A stretch of 64,000 nucleotides of DNA. Source: Zonotrichia leucophrys gambelii (Eukaryota; Chordata; Aves; Passeriformes; Passerellidae). Location: positions 5,588,001 to 5,652,000 of the forward strand of contig NC_088179.1 in the NCBI RefSeq assembly GCF_028769735.1, written 5' to 3'. How positions within the stretch are numbered: the stretch's first letter is position 1; the number at the start of each line of letters is the position of its first letter. Under the pieces are notes generated by a model. It was not told the DNA's origin, did no database searches, and worked only from the letters and a program-made list of their open reading frames with translations. A program made the position numbers and the translations under genes. This document shows, in pieces, positions 1 through 11,758 of this stretch.

Positions 1-2149
1 ATATACAGATATATCTATTATTTTAAAGCATATATACATTATTAGGTAGATGCAGAGATGCTCAGAAGTCTTTTAAGATGACCTGATAAGGTCTCAGTGT
101 GAAAAATCACCTTTCCCAGAATTTGTTCCTCTTCTTCCTTGCTTTCTCCTCTTGGATTAGAGAGCCAGCAGACTGGACTATAAATGAACACTCAGCAGCA
201 CTGGCCTTCTCCCAAGCCTTAAATTGTTTATAGCCCATTCGATCTGCACTTACAGCCTTGGATCTGCTAATCTAATTGCATCTTCTTTCTATGGCTGGGC
301 TTTTTTCTTTTTAAACACCATCTTATCTAATCAGCACCATTTGCATTGTGTGAAGTCTGTACATGCTCCAGGAACCCAGTCAATCAGATTTAATAAATCA
401 AAGAGCTTTTTTTCTAAAGCTCAGCGATTTATTTTTTTTTTAATTTCAGCATGAATACGTGTGCTTAAAATAGGGATTTGCGAAGATTCTGCAGGACTGC
501 GTTTATTTCTCATTTTTTGGGAGTGATGCTGAAGTGTGGCTGGAGTTTTCGCGCTCCTGCATCACATCTCCCTCTGCCCTTCCCAAGCTCCAGAGCAGAG
601 ATGCTGCCGTGACCTTTTTCCATGTGAAAAACTGAGATAGGCACAGGTTGCGTGGGGTCACGGCAATGGCGCTGAGCAAGGAGAGGGCCACAGGACTCCA
701 GCAGGACTCCAGAACAGGCAACAGGAGGCAACAAGGTGGGGATCCCAGGAAAGCTCGGCACACACTCCAAAGGCTGGTGCAGCGCGATGGGAGCGGTACC
801 AGAGAGTGACAAGTGGCCTGATGGACCTCAGCTGATCTCCTCACTTCTCCACTGGCTCCTGCTGCCCTCAGCCACCTGGGTTTCCTGAGAGGCCAAAGAC
901 ACATCATCCCTTAGGTCTTAACCTTCCAGGCTGCTGCAGCTTGCTGGTTCCTGATTTATTAAAGTTCTTCCCCTTCCAGTGCTGATTCCTGCAGCAGAGA
1001 ATGTTCTCTCTCCCCTCTGTGCAATTACTGAGCACAAACATCGGCTTTTAATTTCAAGAATTAAGTTCCCATTAAAAATGAAATCCTTAGAAGCTTAATT
1101 ACCGAAATTTTTAGGAAGGGACTGTGATCCTACTTGCAAAGACCACGCAGATGCCTTTAACTTGGCAGATCAAACTAGGCACACATTTGCTCTCGTTCTC
1201 CAGAGTCCTTCCTCCATGCCTGCAGTTTCTGCCCAGATTTGATCTCTAGTTTCCCTAAAAGGGGCAAAGTATCTACAGCTGAAGTCTACAGGTTGTTCTC
1301 CAGCCCACTTCTGAAACCTGGTGGGTAAGCAACAGTGTCACCTCAGCTCCTTCTGCCACTTCCCAGCTACAGCAGACATCAAAAGAGGGGTTTGTCCAAT
1401 ACTCACACAGAATCCTTTGAAAAATTCACCCAGGTCTGTGTGAAAAAGTAGATTTCTGCTGGTTAGTCATAGCATGACCAGCCCATGGCTCTCTTTTGTT
1501 CTAGACCTCGTCCTGAAGGGTTTGATTCAGGAGCAGTGGCACCACAGCCTTTGCCTCTTGGATCTATTCTAAATGGAGAATCCCAACTGTCCCCTGTCAC
1601 AAGGCTCTGAGTGGGATGAAATTAGGGTCAGGATGAGGCCAGAACACTGATCTGGGTTTCTTGGGTGGTATTTTTCCACTATCAACAAAAAAAACCAAAA
1701 GGACAAAACACCCACATCTATGACTTATCCACCAACTCAATCACCTCTCTCTTACCACAGCTAAAATATCAACATCCCAAAGACTTCACAGCCTTCTCCT
1801 GCCAGACCAGCTGAGTCCCACCCTGGTGAGGAGGGACAGGTGTCCTCTTTTTCCTGAGAGAGCTGATCCTGAGCTTCAATTTAAGTGGATTTCAATAGAC
1901 TGGAGCCCAACAGGCTTCCAAATTATTCCCATTTTCTTTCTGGGTGTGTTTGGTCACCGAGTCTTGCTTCTCTCCACAGGGAAGTCACTCACTAAACCTT
2001 CCTGCTTATTTAAACCTTAGAAGACTCAGTCCACTGCCATTTTGCCACCTGAGACCAAAAACCTGGAGTCCCTGAGCCATTGAAAGCAAGATGCAATTAG
2101 CGCCAATTCTGCCTGGCTCGCTCCCTCCTATTTCATGCCCATGTCTGAA

Positions 2150-2425
2150 GCTCCTTCCTTTGTGAGCTCTAATGCGTGTTTAATGTGCAACTTAATTATT
2201 TGATTACAACAGCATAATTGTGTAATTGTAATGTATTGTGCAAGTTGGCTGGAAGGAGAGGGGAGACATTTGCTGAGTGACGTGGAATCCACATAACAAC
2301 AACAACAGCATAGAGGACACAGAAGAAATCCAAGGAGATTATAATTTGGAGGAATAGTTAAGAAAATGGGCACTTTGGAAAATGAAAACTAATTGGATTT
2401 TGAAAAAATTTTTATAATTAATTTG
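2150..2425. promoter_or_regulatory. AT-rich, TAAT-dense block; candidate conserved non-coding element
   Basis: Several TAAT/ATTA words occur close together (around 2190-2235 and 2388-2425), along with TTGTGTAATTG-like repeats. The flanks are GC-richer. This composition is typical of vertebrate developmental enhancers bound by homeodomain proteins. Nothing here proves function, and conservation across birds would be the test. Confidence 0.25.
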
Positions 2426-3042
2426 TTCTACCCTCTTGTTGTGTTGTGATCAGTGAGAAATTCCCTGCTAGTTACCAAAGCAGGAGCGAGTGTGGCTGTG
2501 CTGGAAGTGTGGGGCCAGGCAGCCTGTCCTGTCCCTGCCACATTCCCCCAAGGAAAACTCCAGATGTGCCCAAACTGTTCTGAGCTGGCCCTCAAAAAAA
2601 GGCAGCAGAGCAAACACACAGAGGTTTTAGTGGATCAAAGGCTCCCAAAGGCTCAGCCATGACCACGTGCGAGCCATGGAATAACTCCTATGGAATAACC
2701 TGGCCATGGAAATAGGGAAAGATGCACACAGGGGCTCATGGCAATTAATCACAGAGCAGTAATTCAAGTACCTGCATGAGCCCTCTGGGCCATCTCACTG
2801 CAACACTGTTTGCTCTCCAACATCTGGGCTTTGGATCAGAATGTTCCTGTCCATGGACTGAACCCAAAAATGAGGGAAAAACCCTGGAAGACTGTGATCA
2901 AGGTAAGCAAACAGAGATGGGAGCTCGCTGCTAGGATTGCAAACCACATCTTGGAGATCAATCCTGAGCCCAGCTCCATGAGCTCTCCAGTTTCTCCTGC
3001 TCCCCTTCAAACGACTTTAATGAGTCCCTGTCCTGCAGCAGC

Positions 3043-3090
3043 AAGGAGAGCCACATTCCCAAGGAGACCCACATTCCCAAGGACACCACA
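3043..3090. repeat. 18-bp tandem repeat, about 2.6 units
   Basis: The unit AAGGAGASCCACATTCCC starts at 3043 and 3061, and a partial third unit starts at 3079. The first two copies differ at one base. This is a small minisatellite-like duplication in otherwise single-copy DNA. Confidence 0.75.
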
Positions 3091-5057
3091 TCAATAAATA
3101 AGAGGAGCAGCAACTGAGACAGCCAGCTCAGCCTCCTCATCCCACATCTGGTGAGGCACAGTCTGCCTGCACCATCCCCAGTTTCTGTGGGAGACACGGC
3201 CCTCAGGAATTATTTTAGGGAGATGACTGAAGCTGTTTCTCATCAGCAGTTGATGGATAACTGGCAGGGGCTCATCCCAGGAACGCTTCCCACAGTGAGG
3301 GTTGCTCCTGCTGCAGCACAGCTCAGACAGAGCTGTACCCAAATCCTGGCAGCCACACACACCCTGCCACTGCTTCCTTCACAGGTGACATTTCCACACA
3401 ACTGGGGTTACACTCGTGCCCATTTCAGCCAAGTTTCTCCCTTGCCAAACTGCCCTCCCAAGGCAAGCTCTAGCAAACAAACTGTGGGATTCCAACCCAT
3501 TTCAGAGCCTGCTCTGGTCTGAGCACAAACTCCAGTGAGGAGCACTGAGATTCTTCCAATGTCAGCCACACAGGGAGAGGCAGTGACAGCCTGTCCATCT
3601 GCCAGCTGTCTAAATAAGATTAAGGAGCAAACTCTGGGATGTGGAAGAGGCCTCTCTGCCAGTGACAGTGAGCTCTTGTAGCCATGCCAGCCAGGGAGGG
3701 ATAGTGAATGGAACCAAATAATTGCAGTTATGCCCAGACTAAATGTGCCACGATTTTAATTCATACTCTTAGATGAGACCCAGTTCCAGTCCAAAGGGAC
3801 TGTTCCTCCCTGGGGTCTTTCCCTGTGTTCACACTAGGGTTAACAGCATAACACAATCATCAGGTAAAGCTTCCCTCCCCAGTTTGCCCATGGAAAGAGC
3901 TGCAGGAATACCAGGAGGCTCCACCCTTTCCCAGAAACAGACATTTTGGGATTTGAATCATACACCGCAACCCTCAGAAATTCTGCCATTGTCAAGCTTG
4001 CAGTGAAGGAAACAAGGAAATATTTTCTACCAAAACAAGAAGTCAGCACTCAGAGATGATGCTTCAGAATAAAAGTATTTGTTTGGTGGAGTTTACTTTT
4101 TAAAGAATGTCATCTGAAGCCAGAGTAAAAACATTTCTGGTTTACAATTAGACAAAATAAAGATTTGTATGCACGCTCAGCTTAAAATAAAAAGGAAAAA
4201 AAAGAGGATTTAATAGAATCCTAACTGAGCAGATTTGGCATAACCCACGCATTCCATTGTTTCAGAATAAAAATGACAAGCAAACTCTCCGTGCTGAAGC
4301 TTTCTTGCTGTTTGGCTGACTGCAAGGCAAAAAGAGGCTGCAGATTGGCCTGGGCCATCAAGGAATTCCAGAGAATCTCTCTCAGAAGCAATCATGGCTA
4401 TCAGCTCTCAAAGCAACCGCTGTTTCCTCTGCCATTCCAGAGGAGTTCATTAACATTTTGCTTGGGGACAAAAGAGGAGAGGCCTTGTCCCGTGGATGTG
4501 GGCAGATGCTGGGCCCCCCGGCAGCATCCATCACCCAGCATGTGGGGTCTGGAGCTCCTGCCGAGGAACCAGAGTGTTTGTGTGCATTTCTGAGTGCCTG
4601 AGAGTTATGATGTTGTGCCAAGGCTTGTCTGACTCTTCGGGGAGGTCACTCAGACATGTTGTAATTCAACAGACGTGCAAGAAACACAATTTAGCACCAT
4701 CTCTCCACCTTCCAACTACTGCCGCTCCAAGGAAAAGGAAAACAAAATGTTCATAAGGCAGCAGTGGCAGGTTCCCCATCTCACAGGCCAGCTGCTGCCC
4801 AGCACACAGACAAAATCTGGAGATTTTGGGGAGGAGATTTGGACCTGCTGGGAGGAGATTTGTAGCTGCTTTTCCAGAGGAGTGAGTCTCAGGCTCATCC
4901 ACTGGTGTGACCCCTCACAGCTTCCCTGCAGTGAGGGCTGCAAACTTCTGTCAGGGAAGGAAATCCAGATTAATGCTGCTGATTAAAAGGAACAGAGGAC
5001 GTGGTGGGCAGGATCAAACATCTTCTCTTTAGTGGAGAAGATTCATACAGGATGTCA

Positions 5058-5334
5058 GAGAATCATGGAATGGCGTGGATTGGAAGGGACCTTCCACCAT
5101 CCCAGGTTGCTCCAAGCCCTGTCCAGCCTGGCCTTGGACACTTCCAGGGATGGAGCAGCCACAGTTTCTCTGGGCCAGGGCCTCACCACCTTCACAGGGA
5201 AGAATTCCTTCCCAACACCAGTCTAAACCTCCTCTCTGGCAGTGGGAAGTCATTCCCCATGTCCTGGTACTCCAGACTCTTGTAAACAGTCTCTCTCCAT
5301 TTTTCTTGTCAGCTCCTTCAGGTACTGGAATGTC
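5058..5334 (-). mobile_element. CR1 LINE 3' fragment
   Basis: On the plus strand it begins with the reversed CR1 tail (AGAATCATGGAATGG), then GATTGGAAGGGACCTT, CCAGGTTGCTCCAAGCC and CCAGCCTGGCCTTGGACAC. These are the standard antisense landmarks of avian CR1. Further on, CTCCTTCAGGTACTGGAATG matches the part coding for the end of the CR1 ORF2 protein. It is a 5'-truncated copy of about 277 bp with no intact reading frame. Confidence 0.92.
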
Positions 5335-8207
5335 CCAGTAATCCAAGATCAAACAACTCAGTATGAGCTACAGCCCAAAATTGTGTGATACTTGGCAATG
5401 CTCTGTGCCTCCATCATATCACTTCACATCCCTCATTGTTGCCAAAAAAACTGCTAAAATGGGCACAGAGCCTGTCCCAGATTTTGGAGCAGGTCTTTTT
5501 CACATGAGCATAGGGCACAAGCACTGCCAGAGAAAGCACAAGGCAAAGGGACTGGGACAAAGCAGTGAGCACAAACTGATGGCCAGGAAGTTCCAGATAA
5601 AGAGGAGGAAGAAGTGACTGAGCAGTGAACAGATTGTCCAGAAAGGGTGGGGAGTCTCCATCACTGAGGATATTCTGGGACCACAGGACCCACTGTGACA
5701 TTCTGTGACATCCAACACATTATTTTATCTGGAGAGTTGAGACCTCAAGGGAAAACCACAGAAATTATGGATTCTGATGCACTGGGAACACAAGACAGAT
5801 ACTCTTTCCCATTGGGTTGGAATCTCTTTCCCATTTTTCCGTTTTTTCCAGAAAAATCATCTAGCTTTGCCAAGGCTTCCCTGCTGGGAAAGGGTCCAAG
5901 GTCTCACAGACAAAGCCCACAAGGGAAGTTCCACCCAGACAAGCAGGCACAAAGGTACCACCATCCCTGGCTGAGGAGGCTCCTCAGTGCCAGGCCTGGA
6001 GCAGAACAACAGCAGAAGCAGCACCATACTTTTACCAAGTTTCCTTCCACTTCTCACTAAGTGTCAGAGGAATTAGTCCCTGCTCTCCTTTCATCCTCCA
6101 AGAGAAGTTGTGGTGCTGTTTCTGGATTTTCTGTTGGTTCTTTGAGGATTAGACTCATCAGACCTCTGCTCTCAGAAGAAAACCCACCATCTCTCCTCCT
6201 TATAGACTCCATCTGTCTTATCCCATGCATGGCTCTGAAACATGGAAGTTTTCCCATTTCTCTGGGAATGTCCTGACCAGCCACATCCCATCCTCTTCTC
6301 CCTCCTTCACCATTGCTGATGAGCCCCTTGGCTTCTACTCTACCCATAGGTACTTAATTGAAAAAAAATTACAACCCAACACTGTTCCTTATAGAAAAGC
6401 AGCTTTCCATGTAGGCATTAAATATCAATTACACGAGAAGCCATGCAGTGCTTTAATTACACTCATGAAAAATCATCCCATTAATCAAGTTTCTAATCAG
6501 CTAATTTCTCATAAAAAGGTGGAAACTGTTATTTTATCGATTAACTCTTACAAGTCACCCAGATGAATCAATTCTACTTTTTTTTAATATATCCCATTTT
6601 ACAACAGGAAAAATTCTTCCTTTATCAGGGACTTGCCTGAGTGTGAAATGAGTTCCTTGCTTCTTGTTTCTGGCATCGCTGTGCATCCCTCTGGGGCTTG
6701 TGGGTGGAATGTGGGCTCCTTGCTCTCACACCCTCCATCCCAGCATCCAACATCCATGGAAAGGGGGCTGTCATCTTTCAAAGCTCTGATTTGGGAGACT
6801 GGGTCCACTCCAGATCAAAAAGGCCTGCAAAAATAGAGGGTGATACAAGAAACAGCTATGCCTTTTGAGGGGAGATGAAAAGAGCTCAGCCCACTTAGTC
6901 CAGCAAAACAAAAGCCAAAAAGAGACATGGTTGGGGTCTGGAAATGCATGGAGGGCTGGAGAAGGAAAAAGGGAGGGAGGAAAATCAGGGGGGAAAGAGC
7001 CATTCCAGCAGATGAACAAAGCAGCTGGGAATTAATATAAGCTGGAGTTTAGAAACACATGCTGAGACTTTCTAACAGCCTTCCCTTGGGAGTTGCTGGG
7101 CAAAACCTAAAAAAGGGGTTTTGCATAACTGGGGCTCCTGCAAGGCATTTGCAATGGTTGGGGAGGAACATCAGGCTCCACAGAGCCTGTCCTGTCTTCA
7201 CAGAGGGTTTTCTGGGATCCACAACCAGCCCAGACAAGAAGCCACTTGATTAATTATTGCTTCTGCTGACTTCTCCCACCTACTGCTCCGTTCAACCCCA
7301 ATTATTCAAGATCAGCTCCTAACAATCTATTGAAGAGGTACAGCTTTTCATTTGCATAAGCAGTTTCAGCCAACACAGTCTGTTGAGACAGAAAATATAC
7401 TCTGAATATTTAGCAAGTCTGATGGCATTTCAAGAGCATGTGATGGCACACAATTGATGACATCATGCATTTCTTCTGTTTCCTGAAGCTCAAGTCTAAT
7501 GTGGCCCAGAACTTCACCCAAAGCCGATTGGCTCAGGGTTAAAAAAAAAAAATAATTAAAAGAAAGAAATGTATGTACGCCGAGTGTTTTCACAGAGTGT
7601 TTCTAGATTTAGATGCAACTCCCAGAGAACACCATCCAGCATTATCAAATCTTGTACAGAACTGCAAAATTAGATGCAAAGCCCTGGAGTAGGAGCAGAG
7701 ATTAGAGACAAGTATTTGTCTCCTTCTCCTGGGAGAGGTGCAAGGAGCTGCTCAGCTGAGGTCCCAGGAGGGTTTGAGCCACAAACCCCCTGTCAGATCA
7801 CACAACCCCCAGCCTGCCATTCCAGCCTGGCAGGTGGCTCCAGCTGCAGGAGCATGCCCAGGTTTCAGGGAGACCAGCTCCTGGCTGGGATTGGCTCCTG
7901 AGTGCTCATGAGCAGAGATATTCCCAGAGCAATACCTTTTTTAGCTGCTGTGACCTCTCCTCCAACACCAGAGTGTCCCTGGGGTGGATCAGCATTGGTG
8001 CAAAGGTCTCCACGTGCCCTCTCCCCTGTCCCAGGGCTCTTCTCCTGGCTCTGTTCCACACATTCCACAGCACTTGGAGCAGCCACCAGCCCATTGAGGG
8101 ATGTTCCACAGGGGCCTGGCTGGTCCCTAGGAAGGGCAGCCAGCAGCACACATCTGGCTGAGTGTCACATGGCCTTACACTATCACAATCCCTTCTCATC
8201 TCCCAAA
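5335..8207. other. Single-copy non-coding stretch, no gene seen
   Basis: Moderate-GC sequence with one AT-rich block at about 6340-6600 (listed separately) and a short A run near 7540-7560. No coding exon, RNA gene or repeat family was recognised. The open frames are short and conflict between strands. Confidence 0.6.
6340..6600. promoter_or_regulatory. AT-rich block with many homeodomain-like words; candidate CNE
   Basis: The block contains repeated ATTA/TAAT words (TTAATTG, CATTAAATATCAATTA, TTTAATTACA, CATTAATCAAG, CTAATCAGCTAATTT) and an ATCGATTAA word. The density far exceeds the neighbouring sequence. It resembles a developmental enhancer, but conservation was not testable here. Confidence 0.27.
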
Positions 8208-8482
8208 TCGTAGAATTTGCGAATGGTTTGGGTTGGAAGGGACCTTAAGGGCCTTCCACTATCCCAGGTTGCTCCATGCCCCATCCAACCCAGACTTGGA
8301 CACTTCAGGGATCCAGGGGCAGCCACAGCTTCACTGGCCAACCTATGCCAGGGCATCCCCACCCACAAAGGGAACAATTCCTTGCCAATATCCCATCCAA
8401 ACCTGCCCTTTTCAACATTGAGCCATCCCCCTTGACCTGTCACTTTATATCCTTGCCACAAGTCCCTCTTCATCTTTCTTGG
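8208..8482 (-). mobile_element. CR1 LINE 3' fragment
   Basis: Antisense CR1 landmarks run in order on the plus strand: GGTTTGGGTTGGAAGGGACC, CCCAGGTTGCTCCATGCCCC, the ATCCAACCCAGACTTGGACAC variant, TTCCTTGCCAATATCCCATC and AAGTCCCTCTTCATCTTTCT. It is 5'-truncated and about 275 bp. It belongs to the same general subfamily as the copy at 5058 and is similarly decayed. Confidence 0.93.
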
Positions 8483-9408
8483 ACAAATCTCCCAATCCTA
8501 TCTGTCTCCTGTGCATTTGGTGCTACAGTAACATCACAAATGACCCCAGCACTAGCAGGGACACCCTGGGAAGCTGCAGACACACAAATTCCCTTTTGCC
8601 TCCATTCCACAGGGAGCAGCCACTCCTCTCTCCTGCTCTGGCTCCCATCCAACAGCCACAGAAGCATTTAAAGGATGAGCAGCCCATGGCAGCACACATG
8701 GGATGGTGCAGGACAGAGCAGGAGTTGGGAGAGCAGCTGGGATGGGGAATTGCCAGTGGAAAGGTGTGGGAGGGACAGCCTCACACCCTCCCAGCTGCTC
8801 TGAGACTGATGTCAGAGGTGTCTGACAAGTCTCATGCATAAAGAAGTGGCACCTGCACTGAATGGTCACATCCTGGCAAAGGATTAACACCTGGGCTGGC
8901 CCTGCTGGCAGCTTGTTCCACACTTTCTAAGGCACTGTGTGAGGGATGCTGGGCACTGAGGAGCTCTGATCGGGGTAAAATAGAGATCAACAGCAGGCTG
9001 AGAAACACAACAAATCCCTGAGGGAGCCTCCAGCACCCCAGGCTGTTCCTGATATCCTCAGATCCACCCTCTCACCTATGCAGATGGCTCAGAAAAAGGT
9101 TTTGTTCCTTGCTGTGAGGACCAATGCTATCATAAGCGCTGTTTGCATTGAAAAAAAGCATTTCCATACCACAACATGCCCAGGATAACACCCCTGGCCT
9201 CTGATTTTAACTGATACGAACCAGGAAATCTTTCCTTACCAATACCTGTTGGGTCTGAGGGAAAAAGCACCATAAACCTACACCTGATTCCTCCAAAGCC
9301 CTACAGAGCATCCCTCCACACCCCCACCCCAGCATCTTTCAATCTCACAGCACTGAAAGGAAAACCACAAAGCCATCCCAGAGAAACCTTCCTTCAAAGA
9401 GTCTGTAA
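8483..9408. other. Single-copy non-coding spacer between two CR1 copies
   Basis: Nothing recognisable was found. The region has mixed composition, and the overlapping open frames on both strands (up to about 120 codons) show no domain. Confidence 0.55.
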
Positions 9409-9786
9409 AGAATAACGAGGTTGGAGGAGACCTCTAAGATCATCGAGTCCAACCCATGCCCTAACACTTCAACTAGACTACAGCACCAATGTCCAGTCTT
9501 TTTTTAAACACATCCAGAGATGGTGATTCCGCCATTTCCCTGGGAAGAGCACTCCAGTACTTTATTATTCTTTTGGTGAAAATTTTTTCCCTGATATCCA
9601 ACCTATAACTTCCCTGATGTGGCTTGAGACTGTGCCCTCTGGTTCTATCAGCAAGCGACCCCACCTGATTACAGCCTCCCTTCAGGAAGGTGTAGAGAGC
9701 ACTAAGGTCACCTCTGAGCCTCCTCTTCTCCAGGTTAAATAACCCCAGTTCCTCCAAAAGTTCCTCACAGGATTTGTGTCCCCAGC
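9409..9786 (-). mobile_element. CR1 LINE 3' fragment with readable C-terminus of ORF2
   Basis: The plus strand starts with GAGGTTGGAGGAGACCTCTA, the reversed tail of a GAGGTTGGAAGAGACC-type CR1 subfamily. Read on the minus strand, about 100 codons are open and end at a stop near 9473. They show the conserved CR1 ORF2 tail: LEKRRLRGDL, a KGG turn, DRTRGHSLK, YRLDIREKIF and LPREMAESPSLDVFKKRLD. This is the C-terminus after the reverse-transcriptase domain. It is the least decayed CR1 copy in the window. The minus-strand open frame continues upstream to about 10063, but that part is not CR1 and is a chance extension. Confidence 0.95.
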
Positions 9787-10234
9787 CCCGCAAATGCCCC
9801 CTGTGCCGCTCCCACTGCCCGCCCTCCCTCGGGGAGCCTTGTTCAGCCCCGGGAACGCTTTTCCCTTGTGTGGCCCGGGACAGCATCCCCCAGCAGGGCA
9901 TGGAGGGAGGGGGCAGGTCCGGCTGGAGGCTGTGGGGCGGACAATGGAGCGGCAGGGAAGGGGAAAGGCAGGGATGCTGCTGGGGCGGGATGCAGGGACG
10001 GAACGAGCCCGCTCCAAGCGGCAGCGCAGCCACAGCCGCCTGATTTATTCCCCACCGCTGCAATTATTTATTCATCAATTAAACAGAAAGAACAGCGAGG
10101 CCGGATGCCTGCTCAGAGGTGGCATTTGGGGGAGGAAGGGAGGTACAAGGACCCCACCCAGGGATGGCGATCTGACACTTCTGCTTCCCCAGGCGTAATG
10201 GTAACCTCTGATTTAATTAGCTTAATGGGAACGG
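9787..10234. other. GC-rich, CpG-bearing patch followed by an AT-rich motif block
   Basis: About 9787-10045 is GC-rich with more CpG than its surroundings (for example GGGGCGG, GGGACGGAACG, CCGCTCC and GCGGCAGCGCAGCC). It is followed at 10040-10085 by TGATTTATTCCCCACCGC and CAATTATTTATTCATCAATT, and at 10210-10230 by GATTTAATTAGCTTAAT. It could be a small CpG island or promoter of an unannotated transcript, or a conserved element. No exon is evident. Confidence 0.35.
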
Positions 10235-10325
10235 GGTAAAAAAAAATAAAATAAAAAATAAATTAAAATAAAATCACACCAACAAAAAAAAAAAAAAACA
10301 ACAACAACAAAACAAACAAAACAGA
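10235..10325. repeat. A-rich low-complexity tract
   Basis: Nearly pure A with interspersed T (AAAATAAAAT-type) passes into A15 and (AAC)n/(AAAC)n. It may be a degraded poly-A or simple repeat. I found no retrocopy upstream that would explain it. Confidence 0.85.
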
Positions 10326-11486
10326 CACTATTTCTCAGGCAAAGGCTTCTCCTGATGCCCAGCACTGGTGTCAGACTCACTGTGCCTGCTCCCTGGACAT
10401 CCCCTTGTCCCACATCCCGACTTACAGTCCCATATTCTCCTCCTGTCAGCACAAAGACTGCTCTGTGAAACGCTGCCCACAGGGCTGACTGGGGGATGCT
10501 CCTCGCCTCATTGCCCTTCCAGGAGATGTTCCCCAGCCACATCCAGCAGACCCCACCTGGGGACACCCTGACCAGCCAGGATAGGCTTTGGTGTCAGGGA
10601 AGGAGTGAAAACTCCCAGGGAAACAAAGAGAGAACAATTAAATGAAACAGCTCGCTGCCACGAGATCAATGCCATTGAATAAGAGATTTTCAGGCCAAGC
10701 CTTGTGGGTCTCAGACACAGCCTGAACAAGCAAGGAAGAATTTGGAGAGATGATCGGTGCCAATGGACCCAAGCACAGCTTCCCAAGTGCCAGGTTTTGC
10801 TCTGGGGTCTGGAGCACACTGGGGAAGGGTATTTGCCTGCTGGCTCTTTGCCGCTTAGGAATCTCATTTTCCAGGATGTCAACAAGGCCAGGAGGGCCAG
10901 AACTGTACATTTGCCTTTCAGTGACAGCTGAACTACACAAAGTCTGGCTCTGGGGCTCTTGGAAAGCTCAAAAAATACCGTTAAGACTTGCAATAAAACT
11001 GCTCTGCTTGGCAACAGGAGGCTTTTCTTATCCACCACTTTTCCATGTTCCTTCGTCTTGGCTCACCAGGAGCCAGGGTTTGGAGCCCAGCCTTCCCCCC
11101 AGCCCCTCACAAGTGAGTAAATCATCTTCCTGCCCTGGGAGAAGGAGAAAACAAGGTTCAACTGAGCTCCAGACAGGCTGGCATGGGGCAGAGGAGCCCC
11201 TCTCTGCAAGGTCCTCCCAACCCTCAGGCACAGCTGAGAAGGGGCTTCACCCCAAATTTGTGTGATCCCAACCCCAGCAGGCACTGGCCTGGCTCTGTGC
11301 TGTTATACAAATGGGCCTGTCAGTCATAAGTGGGTTTAATCTTCTCAGAGCAGGGGAATAAAGAGGTGAAAGAGACCTTGTGGTTCAGCAGTCCCTGCAA
11401 GTGCCACCTACGGCACCTCCATAGGGATCCTAAACAAATGCCACCCCAGAACCACCCCTGATCCAGCTGGAACAGCTCAGGGGACA

Positions 11487-11557
11487 GACTCTTACAATTC
11501 CCAGTGGAATTGACTCTTACAATTCCCAATTGAATTGACTCTTACAATTCCCAGTGG
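11487..11557. repeat. 25-bp tandem repeat, about 2.8 units
   Basis: The unit GACTCTTACAATTCCCAGTG plus GAATT starts at 11487, 11512 and 11537. The middle copy differs by an AATT-for-AGTG variant. The copies are nearly identical, so the expansion is recent or homogenised. Confidence 0.88.
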
Positions 11558-11704
11558 CAAGGAGGAGGCTGATCCATCCCAGCACCAGCAGGGCAGTTAA
11601 ACCACCACGTTCTCCCACTCTCTTCAGTGCTGCTCCAGGCTCAGCAGCTCCCCCAGCTCTGGCCATTCCAGAGCATGGGATTTAAATATTGAGCATGTTT
11701 AAAG

Positions 11705-11758
11705 ATTACATGGGGGAAATTAATAATAAATATTACATGGGGGAGATTAATAATAAAG
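11705..11758. repeat. 27-bp tandem duplication, 2 units
   Basis: Two adjacent copies of ATTACATGGGGGARATTAAT plus AATAAAT start at 11705 and 11732, differing by one internal A/G and the last base. The duplication lies about 150 bp from the 25-bp repeat. Confidence 0.85.

Larger units (their letters stand above)
1..5057. other. Single-copy non-coding stretch, no gene seen
   Basis: Mixed-composition sequence with no open frame that looks coding. AT-rich blocks sit at about 1-100, 1021-1115 and 2150-2425. A short AAC run lies near 2296-2310, an A-rich patch at about 4130-4210, and a small tandem repeat at 3043-3090 (listed separately). The open frames on both strands are under 135 codons, overlap one another and have no recognisable domain. 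Confidence 0.6.

Noticed and set aside
9787..10063. Upstream extension of the CR1-tail open frame on the minus strand
   Set aside because: Beyond about 9786 the translation no longer resembles CR1 ORF2 and becomes Pro/Ser-rich from the GC-rich patch.
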